NCBI GenBank assembly: GCA_944548615.1
Contig: OX155951.1
Span: 41,635,113 to 41,699,112 of the forward strand
From: Micropterix aruncella
Taxonomy: Eukaryota > Arthropoda > Insecta > Lepidoptera > Micropterigidae
Reading direction: 5' to 3'
DNA length: 64,000 nucleotides
The position numbers and the translations under genes were made by a program. The notes beneath the pieces are model-generated. The model was not told where the DNA came from, did not search any database, and was given only the letters and a program-made list of their open reading frames with translations. Shown in pieces: positions 1 to 10,802 of the stretch (positions are counted from its first letter, which is position 1; every line of letters starts with the position of its first letter).

Positions 1-8
1 CTTCAAGA

Positions 9-415
9 ATGAGATTGGTTAGATGCTGTTTTTCTAGTCCTTATGGCATGGAATCATGGATTACGACGGAATCCTCTCGTAAAAAAGATCCAGGCATTCG
101 AATATTGGATATTTCGTGGATTGATAAACTCCGTAACGATTTGGTACTTCAAATAATGGGGAAAGAATCTGAACTGCTTACTGCGATTAAACCATGGAAA
201 TTGAAATACCTCGCCACGTTGTGTGAGTACTACCTTCTGCAATATAATGTGCAGCCCAAAATACACGGACGGGGAGGCGCAGGAAGACGTCGAATTGGCT
301 GAAGAACTTAAGACAATGGATTAAAAGGAGTAAGATTTATTTGTATCGGGCAGCAGCATCTAAAATTAAGACAGCTGGGATGATAGCTAGACGCCGAAGA
401 GGAGAAGGTAAATAA
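9..415 (+). pseudogene. 3' end of a non-LTR retrotransposon ORF (frameshifted remnant)
   Basis: The reading frame at 9-302 encodes a segment (DISWIDKLRNDLVLQIMG, then LLTAIKPWKLKYLATL) that looks like the region after the RT domain in LINE ORF2 proteins. After a frameshift near 296 a second frame continues it (WLKNLRQWIKRSKIYLYRAA, then a short basic end) to a stop at about 415. The GRGGAGRRRIGWLKNLRQW stretch corresponds to the common 'GKRGxGRRRxSWLxNLRxW' signature near LINE C termini. Everything upstream lies outside the window. No catalytic motif is present, so this is a dead 3' fragment. Clade not assigned. Confidence 0.6.
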
Positions 416-690
416 ATATGAATAAGATATAAACTAAAATCCTCTACATAATTTACCTAAATATGGCGTTATTTGAAAGATCATGTCCAGTTCTAAAACA
501 CAAAGCTGGTTTTGCATCTCCACGACAGAATTGAAATATTACAAAACGGTTTTGCAGGGTGTTCGAGCAGAAATTTTACTTCCACGATAGTCGGAAAACG
601 GCAAAAGTGCACGAGCAGTTTTTATAGGCGCGACGATGATATGAATATTGAGAGGAATATTCTCAGCCGGGTATGACAAACCCGGCCATA
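416..690. other. AT-rich spacer, nothing recognised
   Basis: No coding frame with a recognisable product, no tandem repeat and no hairpin were seen between the LINE remnant and the GC-rich repeat array. Confidence 0.5.
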
Positions 691-2648
691 TGAGGGGTGT
701 CATTTACTACGGGCGAACCCGCCACTCCAGGGTAATAACGGCATCGAGCTATTCTGTCTCCCATGGAGTGAACGTAAAGACTTTTGCGGACGATACAACC
801 CACAGTCAAGCTACGCCAACAGCCCGTAAGAGTCTAACGCCTGACCGCGAGGCACTGGGAAGATGACCCAGGAGGCAAAACCCGCTTCCTTACTACTAGA
901 TTTGGACAGATTTCGCCATCCTCCAGTCTGGTAACAGATTCGCGGTCACTTGCGCGGCCTCTACCGGACGTTAGCGGTGAAACAGTTCGAATTTATCGCG
1001 GCCAGAGGCGCCCTTTGCCCGGCTAGGTCACACGGGATCGAGTGGCCAACGAATCGTTTATAAGGATAGATGATATTATTATCAGGTGTACAATTGTCCC
1101 CGCTGCTTAGGAAACGTTCGTATCCAGACTCCCCCGGTTACTCGCCGGGTGTATAGTCGATGGGCTAACGCCGCACGGTGCGCAAACCGCCAAGTTCCGC
1201 CCGATGTGTTCCCCCGATACCAACTGTACACGACTGTAGGTTACAGCCGCAGGCGGAGTTCACGGTGGCCCTTCCAGGTTAGTCCCTATCCGAGGAGGCT
1301 GAACGGTGAGTTGTGCCGATCTTTGAGCGCAAGCTGCACGGAGTCCGACAAACCTGTCCACTTGAAGGTGTCGACTACAACAGGCGAACCCGTCACCTCA
1401 GGAAGTTTAAACGATATTGATCGTTCTGTCTCCCGTGAGGTGCGCGAAAAGACTATGGGACGAAACAGTCCACTGTCTAGTTACCCCACTCGCCCGTAAG
1501 AACCCAACGGTTTACCGCGAACAACGGGTGTGCAACCAGCGGGCCGACCTCGCGCCCTTACTACTAGTTTTGGTCAGATTTCTCCGCCCCCGACTGGTTA
1601 CGGGTTCAAGGTCGCTTGCGCGGTCTCTTCCTTTATGTAGCGGCGATATTGGCGTCTACTGACTCTATCGCAGACCTCGGCGTCCTTTACCCGACTGTTC
1701 TCACCCGAGATCGGGTAGTCGATTAGTCGTTTCAAGAGCGGTTGCCGTAAGGTTAACAACCATCACCACTCTATAGGAAACAAAGCCGTTTCCAGACGCC
1801 CGCGGTTATCAGTCGGAATTCACAGTCGATTGGCTGACGCCGCACGGTGAAAAACCGCCCAGAGGCACCCAAAGAGCAATTCCCAGGGGAGCTGGCCCGC
1901 AGGCACAACTCTACCTGGGCTCGCACTTTTGCGTGGATGCTACCGGATGGGTGTGGACCTCTGAGTTGGGCCAACCCTATCACATGGGTCTTAGTGGTCC
2001 AACTGCATTGGACCCATTAGCGCCGGAGTGAACATCTTGCGGTGTCGACTACAACGGGCGAGCCCGTCACCACAGGACGTTTTAACGAAATTTGATGGTT
2101 CTGTCTCCCGTAATGTGAGCGCAAAAGGCTTAGGACAAAACAGTCCACGTCAAGCTCCGCCACATGCCCGTAAGAGGCCAACGCCTTATCCGCGAGATAG
2201 ACAGGTATGTTAACAAGCGGGCCGACACTCGCACCCTTACTTCCAGTTGCAACCAGATTACTCCGGTCTCCCGACTGGTTACGAGTTCGAGGTCGCTTGC
2301 GCGGTCCACTCCCTTGCGTAGCGGTGAAACGTTGTCTACCGAATCTATCGCGGACCACGGCATCCTTTGCCCGGCTGATCACCCGGAATCCGGTAGCCGA
2401 TGGTCGTTTCCAGAGCAGTCGCCGTAAGGTCAACAACTACCCCCGCTCTATAGGAGACAGTAGTTTCCAGATTCCGTTAGTCAGAATGCACAATCGATTG
2501 GCTGACGCCGTACCAGGAGCGCCAGAAGATTGACTCCTGGGGGAAACTATCCCTCAGGCCAGAGTCCTACCCGGGCTCGCACTTCATGCGTGGAGGCCGC
2601 CGGCTGGGTGTGGACCCGTGAGTGTGACCGACCCCGAACAATTGGGTT
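691..2648 (+). repeat. GC670 repeat, locus A: three head-to-tail copies
   Basis: Three diverged copies of one GC-rich unit start near 700, 1373 and 2044, giving a period of about 671 bp. Each starts at or near a GTCGACTACAACGGGCGA-type motif, followed by CCCGTCACC and a CTGTCTCCCGT motif. Later shared landmarks are CGCCTTACCGCGAG, GTCGCTTGCGCGG, CTATCGCGGACC and GCGTGGAGGC. Indels between copies are not multiples of three and the frames are not conserved, so coding function is unlikely. The third copy is broken at about 2648 by a different GC-rich element. The same unit recurs at 3979, 11167, 22560, 29360, 30385, 31851 and 55520. I do not recognise the family. Confidence 0.75.
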
Positions 2649-2945
2649 GAACCTGCCGTCTGGCGGCAGTTTAGTGGTTTCAAGGCGGCAGGTGAGGGTG
2701 GAGAACCCACCCACCGCTCGGGCAGTTATAACGACGGTGGTCGTCTTATCTGCCCGGGATATCATGCAACGACACCCCGCGCGTACCAGAAGGGTATACG
2801 CGCGGGGGGTAGAGAAAGGTATCCACCCCCCCGTACCACCCCGAGAACCCATTTATTCAGTATAAAAAACAAAAGAAGATAACAACAAATGAAGATAACA
2901 AATAGTCGTAAAAATAATAATAAAATAAACACAAAACATAATTGA
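2649..2945 (+). mobile_element. Short GC-rich retroelement copy (S250) with AT-rich tail
   Basis: A GC-rich body (2649-2855) is followed by an A-rich tail to about 2945. The body is closely similar, in reverse orientation, to the insert at 32305-32554. Shared blocks include GTTTCAAGGCG, AGTTATAACGACG, CGTACCAGAAGGGTA and CCCCGAGAACCCATTTATT. It begins with a small inverted repeat around CTGCCGTCTGGCGGCAG. It interrupts the third GC670 unit. Length, GC-rich body and A-rich 3' end suggest either a SINE or a 5'-truncated LINE 3' end. No tRNA-like A/B boxes were found. Confidence 0.55.
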
Positions 2946-3418
2946 AGCTAAACGAAGACAGGCTACCAAACACAAACAGGATGTCGGGGGGACTAAGTGG
3001 TTAGTGAGGGGGTATGTAGACGTATGGGTCATGGAGCGGTCTCGTGGGGGACGGCCTAACCAAGGTCCTCAGGCAGGGGACGCGCCCGAGGGGGCGGTTT
3101 GGGGGACGGCACATAGACGGGCACTTCGGACTCGAAGTGGCCTCCGCATCACACCACTGGTGTCGGGGGGACCCCAAAACTGGGGTTCCCGGAAGCCTCA
3201 ACTCCTCCCAAAGGGAAACCCACTTCACCACGAAGCATCGGAACGCGCCGAAACAACGCCCACACTCGACCAGATCCGCATACCATGTCGGTAGGCGCTT
3301 GGCGCACGCGCCAATTTATCGTGCGGTCGATAGCTTTGGGCAAATCCAAATGACGTGTTCTGCCGTTTGAAGTCCATGCCCACACACGCACCAGGGGTCA
3401 CGGGAGAGTCCAAAGGCA
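2946..3418. other. GC-rich segment of unknown origin
   Basis: The base composition is strikingly GC-rich compared with its AT-rich surroundings. Several overlapping open frames exist, but none gives a product I recognise. It lies between the S250 copy and a hairpin sharing S250's CCGTCTGGCGGCAG motif, so it may be a 5' or internal part of the same mobile family (inference). Confidence 0.35.
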
Positions 3419-3484
3419 GCCGTCTGGCGGCAGTAAGCACAAACCTGGCCAGTCCGTAATTGTTGCTTACTGCCGCCAGACGAG
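3419..3484. repeat. Perfect 19 bp-arm hairpin
   Basis: The arms CGTCTGGCGGCAGTAAGCA and TGCTTACTGCCGCCAGACG are exact reverse complements, separated by about 25 bases. The first arm shares CCGTCTGGCGGCAG with the start of the S250 element at about 2655. Confidence 0.7.
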
Positions 3485-3965
3485 CGCCGGGTTACTTTTC
3501 AGATCTCGTAAATCTGAGCACCTCGCCGATATTCCTTCGACAATGTCTTCTCGGTGCCACTGTCCAGCGCACGAACGTGCACTTATCTCCGCCGCATCCT
3601 CTCAATTTTCGCTCTATTTCGATTAATTGATACGTGCATTTATCACACGACTGAAGGTATGCCGCGATGCGGAACTAGAGATCGCCGACAGCGGATCTTC
3701 GCGAGCACACGAGCACGGTCACGAAAGTGTAGCCGGCGCGTCGCTAAATTCATCGACTGTGACAGTTTTCAATGCCGCGGACGCGAGCTCGATGCGGAAT
3801 GGCTAATTCCCGCGAGCAATGTGTAATCGGTGAATGCTAATTTCTCTTTTTTTATGCTGTTCAGCTTTGTTATTTGTTGGACGCTGGAATATTCATATTC
3901 ATATTCATTTTATTAGTATAGTGGTATACTGGTCATTTATCTACTTTCTTCCTGACTATAACATA
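3485..3965. other. CpG-rich segment grading into AT-rich DNA, no gene recognised
   Basis: 3485-3830 is moderately GC-rich with many CpG dinucleotides and one 90-codon frame lacking any recognisable domain. It could be a promoter or noncoding exon, or repeat debris. 3840-3965 is ordinary AT-rich spacer. Confidence 0.3.
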
Positions 3966-4531
3966 TTGTTGAGAAATGGTTAGTTTCCCCCTGGGAATCA
4001 ACCTTTTGGCGCTCCTGGACGGTATGTGAACCGTGCGGCGTAAGCCAATCGACTGTGCACTCTGACGAATAACAGTCGGGGGAATCTGGAAGCAGTACTG
4101 TTTCCTATAGAGCGGGGGTGGTTGCGGACCTTACGGAGACTGCTTTTGAAACGACCATCGGCTATCCGATCCTGGGTGAACAGCCGGGCAAAGGACGCTG
4201 TGGTCCGCGATAGATTCGGTATACAACGTTTCACCGCTTCGTAAGGGAGAGGACCGCGCAAGCGACCTCGAACTCGTAACCAATCGAGAGACTGGAGTAA
4301 TCTGGTCGCAATTGGAAGTAAGGGCGTGAGTGTAAGCCCGCCGGGTAACACTCCTGGCTATCTCGCGGTTAAGGAGTTGGCCTCTTACGAGTTTGTGACG
4401 GAGCTAGACGGTGGACTGTTTTGTCCAAGTCTTCTGCGCTCATTCCAGGGAGATAGAACGACTACTCGTTAAAACTTCCTAAGGTGACGGGTTCGCCCGC
4501 TGTAGTCGACAACCCGAGTTGTTGAGAAATG
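3966..4531 (-). mobile_element. GC670 repeat, locus B, flanked by 13 bp TSD
   Basis: A single GC670 copy in inverse orientation to locus A occupies 3979-4518 (540 bp). It is bounded by the direct repeat TTGTTGAGAAATG at 3966-3978 and 4519-4531. Compared with the 669 bp copy at 29360, about 130 bp are missing on the side opposite the GTCGAC motif. A 13 bp TSD with truncation at one end is what target-primed reverse transcription produces. The truncated side would then be the 5' end and the GTAGTCGACAAC side the 3' end, without a poly(A) tail (inference). Confidence 0.75.
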
Positions 4532-5478
4532 TATAAACAATGTATTAAAATCAAAATGATAAAAAAAACAGTGATCACGTGAGTAAGTGGGCGGAATTCA
4601 CGGTGAATGGTGGTCCTTAGTATAGCCAAGTACCCAGGATTTTCGGGGTATGCACGGATACTTAGCTTCTGTATGCTCCAATATTGCTTAGAGGTTGTAT
4701 CGACGCGATGCGACGCTTCGATAGTAGCGTTGATTATATAGCGTGTTAGAAGTTTTGGAATCTATGATTTTACTACAAAACGCAACGTGTAGATGGCACT
4801 CAAAGTATCAAAAATTGATTAATATTCTCTTATGTTTAATATGGCGGCGTTCTTGGTATAGCAGTATGGCGGTACACTTTAGACGGCGCTCTTAATATTT
4901 TAATATTATTTACATGAAGATTATTTTTTTTACAGATTTTAATTTGGTATACAGGATTCAATAATTGCTGGGTTTTATAAGCAATCAGTACTTTATAAAA
5001 AAACATTTATTATCAATGTTACTTTAGATAATCAAATAAATTGCTATTAGTTTCGCCGGACAATTTTATCAGCGACAGGTGGCGCTGTCGCCATCTCTAG
5101 AAGGATTGCCAAAACGTACTATGGCATTGAGCAATTTACACCCTAATTAATGCCAGTAGCAAAACAAGCTGTTCTAAGCTGTTGCGTATTATGTAGGGAT
5201 TTTGAGGGATAGATGGCGATAGATTCGGTTCTGCGTTGCAAGCGATTTTTTTAAACACGTAACCATTTAACTCTTGGACTGCACCCGGACCGTAGTGTAA
5301 TGGGAGGATAATGGAGACACTAACAAGAAAAACCAAGAAAACCTTTAAATTAACCCACCGAAGTTTGATATTAATAATTTTAAAAACGAACAAAATTATA
5401 TTATGATAGAGGGTAGTAAAAAAAATAATAAAGAAGATCAAGAAAACGTTGAAGTTATAGTTGAGTAAAAGAAAAACG
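4532..5478. other. AT-rich intergenic DNA
   Basis: No supported gene. A 118-codon minus-strand frame (5136-5492) is AT-driven and hydrophobic with no domain. No tandem repeat or TIR pair was noticed. Confidence 0.4.
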
Positions 5479-5921
5479 ATAAAAGAGGTCATAATAATCG
5501 AGCAATTAATAAAATAAAAAGGATGGAAGGGAAATCATATCTGGGGTTTAAAAAACCAAAAGACCAAAATATTACTTTAAATGATACTCTTAAAAAGCTA
5601 AAATTATGTTGTAAGTGTAACAAAATAAATGAGCCAAAAATAAAATACCTGGACTCTGGGTCAGCTCTGAGAGTGTTACAAGAGCCGGCACAAGAGTTTT
5701 TATTAGCGATGCAAATTTCGACAAAATACATTTTTTTGTGGCCAAGACTTGGCGTGACTGTGGAATGGCGGAGGGGACAAGTCAATTATGCACGTACTGC
5801 TTTCCTACAAGAAGAGAGATATGTCTTAGATCAGCGAGACTCGATCTTCGTATACCCTGCGCAAAGTATTCATTTGGCATTATATAGTTGGCTACATGAT
5901 CTATCTTTGGCGAAGATATAA
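5479..5921 (+). pseudogene. Possible transposon-associated Lys/Cys-rich ORF fragment
   Basis: The open frame from 5523 encodes a basic segment (GKSYLGFKKPKDQN, then KKLKLCCKCNK). It is preceded in the same frame region by a lysine/asparagine-rich stretch interrupted by stops. A basic K/R run, then a 'GKxYxxxK' block and a CxC motif resemble the N terminus of transposon-encoded insect proteins. After residue ~45 the frame (YLDSGSALRVLQEP onward) shows nothing familiar and is probably unrelated. No catalytic region is present. The assignment is weak. Confidence 0.25.
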
Positions 5922-6220
5922 GTAAACACGCACGAAGGTCCAACATGGAGGAACAAGTGCAGTATATAAGATTACTAGTAAACTAACTCAAAACTTAATA
6001 ATTAATTAAAATCATCATGTCTTCTGAACTCAGCTCATTCACCAAATTCAAGTATTACTGTTACGAATTGATTTATTGTTGGATAGTTAGTACGCGATTA
6101 GCCTTCACTGCACTGCCTCAGTACCGTAGGCATATCTTCACGGCCCACCTCAATCTGTCACCGGCCCTCGCACCAGCCCTCCGGCCCTCCACTGCACTGG
6201 CCCTCCAGGATCTCATACCC
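5922..6220. other. Intron or spacer 3' of the FAS1 exon; missing exon not located
   Basis: A good splice donor (AAG|GTAATT) on the minus strand at 6226 should open an intron here. I looked for an acceptor followed by the end of a FAS1 domain and found none on the minus strand between 1 and 6220. The plus-strand frame at 6017-6442 is only the antisense of the FAS1 exon. Confidence 0.4.
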
Positions 6221-6226
6221 AATTAC

Positions 6227-6364
6227 CTTGATTTCATTCCATTCGACGTCGTGCATATCGTACTGGTTCACCCTGAGTTGTGTGCCTGCAAGCGATACGC
6301 CTGTCATTTCATCTTGAAGAGCAGAGATCTCGAATGCCCCAGGAATGACGTGATGCAACAAGAG
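6227..6364 (-). CDS. FAS1-domain secreted protein, exon 3
   Basis: This 46-codon exon follows a 70 bp intron (6365-6434). The acceptor is TTGATAG|CTC and both introns are phase 0. It encodes the second part of the fasciclin domain: LLLHHVIPGAF (the conserved 'YH' region of FAS1 domains), then LAGTQLRVNQYDMHDVEWN. It ends at a donor AAG|GTAATT. The final FAS1 strand (normally an 'NGxIHVIDxVL'-type motif) is absent, so at least one more exon must follow. No such exon was found before position 1. Reading past the donor gives only proline/glycine-rich sequence. Confidence 0.75.
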
Positions 6365-6434
6365 CTATCAAGAGAGAAATATCGATTAGTTCACTTTGAT
6401 AGAACGAGAGAGAAACCAAAATGCTCCTACTTAC

Positions 6435-8993
6435 TCCACTGAGAAGTCTTGGATTCTCCTTGAACTTCTGCTCCGCTTTATCAGGGCCTCCCAACTGGAT
6501 GAGTAACGTTCTGAAAGCTTTATCGGTCGGTGCGAAAACAGTGTACGGTCCGGTCTCGTTCAGAATCGTATTCAGCCCAGACTGCTTTAGATATTTTGCA
6601 GTGGCGAAGAGTCCGTTCTCTTTGAGTATGTCGATCAAGCCTGGGCCGTCGTGGGTCGAGAAGCTCAGCTGAGAGCTGGCGACGTCCGGCACCGACCTGG
6701 CGGTGGTTATTCTTAGCGGCGTGCTGGATTGCTGATAGAAGTTTCCGCTTTGCACAAGCGACATCGTTTCCCTCGGTAGAGCAGTCGTGCGAGTCGCCAA
6801 CGTCGTCGGGGAGAAGTGTAGAGAGTGAGGGTTTCGCGTGGTCGGAGAGGAAGTCTGCCCTGTCGATTGGTTTGTCACGTATCTATTGTCGCCTCTTGTC
6901 GTTTGGTAGTAAGATTTCTTCTCTGGACTTTCTGTGTGTTTAGTATATGGCACTGTCGGTGTTGGACTGCTCGGCAGGAGATCTTCCTGCGTTGCATGAG
7001 GACTTCCGTTGTGGTCTATGTGTAAGGTGGATTGCGAGTCGAAATTGATGGTGCTGTAAGCCGGAGATGTGCTTTTATGTCTGAACGAGTCGCTGAAAGA
7101 CGTTGCCTTTGAGTAAGCCTCAGTCGTCGGCGGTTGTAATCTAGTAATATCAGTAGACAGAGAAAACGCCGGGGTTGATTGAGTGGGCCTCCTCGACGGG
7201 GGCGGCAACTCGATCTCCCCTTCCTTAATTTTTTTCAATATGCTGTCTAATTCAGCTCCTTTCGCCGGCCCGTTGTTTGCTCGAACCCCCTGCACCTTAT
7301 AAGACCCATCGTGTTGTTCTTCTAAGAACACAAACGTAACCTTCTTCTTATTCTGAATGCCGCCAGGCAGCTTTTGTACTTCTTCCAACTTTCCGTTATC
7401 GCTCTGTTTAATAACTTCGTAATCGGCCCCCGGCGGGATCACGCCTTTCGTCAATTCTTCGAACGAAAGTTTCGCTTTCTGCTTCAAGTGATTGGGCGAA
7501 TTTGAAACAATTTGCGACAGAGAAGAGCTGTCAGCGGAAATCGGAACAGCGCCCGCTATCAAGTTCGGATCGGAAGTCCTTATCAATTCAATTTTTTGAC
7601 CACCCGGCAGCGAGATCTCTCGCGACGAAAAATTCTTACTTCCGAACTCATCAGAATTTTCAGCAATCGCCAATTTCAACTGTTTCAACAAATCAGTCTT
7701 GGACAATTGCGGATACTCCTTTTTATTATCAGAATCTCCAGACGAATCTTCATCGGCCTGTAATATATTTTTAAGTTCTTTATAAAATTTGTGATTGTTC
7801 GACTGTCCTAGGATATCGAGTCCGTCTAGTTCGGTGCGCGATTTTTGCTTGTTTCGGATTCGCATTTTTTTAGTCGTCGTCGGAGAACGCGCCGTCGTTG
7901 TAGTTGTCGTCGTTGTAGCTTCAGTTGTTGTCGGATGTTCGTCTTCGTACTTTTTAAGTGCTTGTTTAAAATACTCCACTTCATGCGGCGAAATGGTCCT
8001 TGGCCTCGATTGCGTGTATTGCAATATATCTTCTTCCGGTTTCGCCGTTGCGTAAATTTCCTGCTGTTTCTTCTGCTGCTTCGCTATAAACTCTTCGTGT
8101 TGCTTCTGCACTTTTTGCTGTTGCTTCACTTGTTGCCTGTCGAGGTACTCTTTGTGTTTCTGTATTATTTTCTGCCGTTCCTCTAATTCCTTATAGCGCT
8201 CGATTTCTTCGCGTCTTTGCTGATCGAACAGGGACTGTATTTGCAAGCTTTGGGTGTTGCTGAAAAGCGGATCGCTCGCCGTGCTTTGTTGGAACGTTAT
8301 TTGGGCGTGGTTGCTTTGGTGCCCTTGGTTTAGCAGAGGGATATTCGTGGGGTTCGGGATGGGCTGCTGCTGATAGACCGGCGGCGAGGTCTGTCTGAAT
8401 TGATTGTTTGATATTTGATTCGTGGCTAGAGTGGGTATTGTCGGTGGGAATCCGTTTTGACTGTGAGGGGGGCCGAAGTGTGCATTTGGGCTGCCTAGCT
8501 GTGGCGCTGTCGTTTGGTGCAACGCTGTTGTAGGCGCTGGAGCGACGATCGGAGGATGAAGAGGACTCAGCCTCGTGAAATCAGCGGAGTTCTGATGGAA
8601 ATTCGCCAATGTTTGCTGATGCTGAAGAGTCGAAGGCGCTTGGAAGTGTGGTTGTCCTATCGAGACTATAGGCTGCGCCGGATTCGGGAACGGAGGCAGC
8701 TGCTGATTCGGGAACGAGTTGGGTGGCGTTTGTTGATGAAAATTCGGCCCCTGTTGGAAAAGCGGTGGCTGCTGCTGCTGCTGTTGATATATATGGTGCT
8801 GTTGCTGTTGATATTGCTGATCGAAATTATTTCTCGTTGATTGTGCTAATTCTAATGAAGGCTCTTGAGAAAATACATTATTATTGTTGTTGTTATTGTT
8901 GTGATGGACGCCGAATCTGTGCTGGTTGGGTGCATCGAAGCTGACTGGTTGAGCAAATGCGATTTCTCGTCTCCGATCCAGCTGATTTTCATT
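6435..8993 (-). CDS. FAS1-domain, Gln-rich secreted protein, main exon 2
   Basis: This 853-codon open exon starts after a clear acceptor (TTTTTTTGACAG|AAT at 8994) and ends at GGA|GTAAGT (6434). In order it encodes: an Asn/Gln/Pro-rich N-terminal third with poly-Gln runs; a charged coiled-coil-like stretch (RREEIERYKELEERQKIIQK and on) at about residues 290-360; a Thr run; a region with two LPGG motifs and KKKVTFVFLEEQHDGSYKV; a Ser/Thr/Pro-rich linker; and the start of a FAS1 domain from about residue 812 (GLIDILKENG, with the H1 motif GPYTVFAPTDKAF). Together with exons 1 and 3 this gives at least 929 residues. FAS1 proteins usually act in cell-matrix adhesion. Its specific role is unknown to me and I do not assign a symbol. 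Confidence 0.85.
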
Positions 8994-9153
8994 CTGTCAA
9001 AAAAACAGATAATCACAATTTATTACAAAAAAAACATGAAACTTCTTGTAGTTTCTCGTGAATGAGACTATCAACCTACTTTACCTGTCTAACCTACTCC
9101 ACTCTGCTAACCTAACTACCTACTAAGATTATACTCAAACAAATCATACACGT
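8994..9153 (-). other. Start of the 9.2 kb first intron of the FAS1 gene (3' splice region)
   Basis: On the minus strand the polypyrimidine tract and AG lie at 8994-9005. The intron runs up to 18218 and holds a Tc1 remnant, a GC670 copy, a MITE, a SINE and LINE tails described separately. Confidence 0.65.
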
Positions 9154-9720
9154 AGTATGTTCAAAAAGTATCGTTTTTTTTTCGTTAACAAGTGAAGCAC
9201 GAGAGGTATGTTGCGGTGAATGAAGATGTGTAGGGGTTATTTAGTTATCCTGGTCCGAATTTAAATTTGGACCAATATATTGTCATCTTATCAAACTATG
9301 TAGTACGGGAGCTTCACAAGGTATATCCTTCTAACGAGAGAATTTTGCAACAGGATCTCGGCCCATGCCATTCTTCGAAAAAAGTGAAACTTTTTTACAC
9401 ACAGAACCAAATTACTGTACTTGAATGGCCTGGAAGCTCCCCCGATCTCAACCCGATCGAAAACCTCTGGGCCATTTGCATAAAACGGCTCTCCAAGATG
9501 GACTGTACAACGAAAACCAAGATGATCAGTGCAGTAATTCAAGTCGGGTTTCATGATGATGAACTGAAAGAAATCTGTCAACACCTGGTAAATTCTATGG
9601 CTACAAGAGTGAAAGGTGTTATCAACGCAAAAGGAGGACACATTCTATATTAAAAACTAATAATCTATAACTACCACTACTATTTTTGTATGATTATGTC
9701 CATTAAAGTGCTTTTCGAAG
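9154..9720 (+). pseudogene. Tc1/mariner-type transposase, C-terminal half
   Basis: The frame 9240-9653 encodes LDQYIVILSNYVVRELHK, then ILQQDLGPCHSSKKVKLF and ITVLEWPGSSPDLNPIENLW. QQD-x-x-P-C-H followed by SPDLNPIENLW is the second Asp and the Glu region of the DD34E triad of Tc1-like transposases. The N-terminal DNA-binding half and first catalytic Asp are missing, so the copy cannot encode an active enzyme. The part present has no stop until its natural end. No terminal inverted repeats were found. Confidence 0.85.
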
Positions 9721-10732
9721 AAAAATGCTCTTTCTTCGCACTGTATAAACTGCTGTCCGATATTAATGCGAGCGAAGCTGCAGGCAAACACGGGGCAGTG
9801 CACGCATATCTATTATAGTGCCGTGGTGTATTCAATCGCGTTTTCTAGTGGGAAGAAAACGAATAGATACATTCCATAGATTCAGTTCATGCTCTAACTG
9901 GCAATACTAATTAGTGCGTGCATCGCTCCGGTGTATCTCTCTCCGTCACCTCACGAACTCTCTTTCACGCGTTCCTCTCGAAGTTCCTCTCCTCGCCTCT
10001 CACGTGATGCGAAATGGCGGGAACGTAACGGTCAAAATTAGCGGGAAGCAGCCATCTTGTAATACGAGTTTCAGGCTAAAATCAAAAGCGTGCCTCTGTG
10101 ATGAATAATAGATGGTCACTATGTAATAGAATGTTCGATGTTTGTGTCTGTGCGAGCAGCGAAGATCAGCAGAGACCAATCCTTGGACGACGCTATAAGA
10201 AGTGATTCGAATAATCAAATAATTATAATCAACTTTAATGGTATAATTAACTGGTGGAATAAAAGGCCATAAAATACTACTATATCCGCCAGGTTGGTAT
10301 AAACAATGGATTAAAAGTATTTATTTATGTTGTAGGAAACTGGCTGAATGAAGTAAATAAGAACTCTTAAAAAAGTGATTGATGACTAGACAATTCTGGC
10401 GCTTGCTAGTCTGGCTTCAGTAGACTTATTTATTGTATTCGAATATTATTCAGGAGCTTTACAGACGAATCCAATTAGCCCTTTAATATTAAATCTATAG
10501 TATACAAGTCCGTAATAACTGACTTACATAAGTATGCTAATACTGACATTAAGAAGAACAAAAACTACGTAAGATAAAGCACCTAATTATTATATAAATG
10601 AGATAGCGCACATTTGTCTTTTAAGCTGCCAAGGGATATTCAAAAGATTTATTTCAGTGAGTAATGAATTAAGAAGGGTAATAAGCCTTCCCACTGGCCT
10701 GTCTACAATTAACTAATAACAATTTATTTGGT
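9721..10732. other. Intronic AT-rich DNA, no gene recognised
   Basis: Short frames only. 9930-10200 is less AT-rich, but its 64- and 72-codon frames on either strand show no domain. Confidence 0.4.
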
Positions 10733-10802
10733 TATATGATTGAATGGTTGCACGAATGGTAATATGATTGAATGGTTGCACGAATGGTTATATGATTGAA
10801 TC
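10733..10802. repeat. 28 bp tandem repeat, about 2.5 copies
   Basis: The unit ATATGATTGAATGGTTGCAC plus ATGAATGG-type filler recurs at 28 bp spacing with one or two differences. Confidence 0.8.

Noticed and set aside
2164..2533. Possible conserved small protein in GC670 units (frame with SRSLARS and SIADHG)
   Set aside because: Parts of the frame are open in several units, but copies differ by indels that are not multiples of three and stops fall at different places, so it is better explained by GC-rich composition.
6017..6442. 141-codon plus-strand ORF
   Set aside because: It is the antisense of the FAS1 exons, which have splice sites and domain matches on the minus strand.
7502..8186. Several plus-strand ORFs opposite the large FAS1 exon
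   Set aside because: Antisense shadows; poly-Val and Leu-rich runs arise from the complement of Thr and Gln codons.
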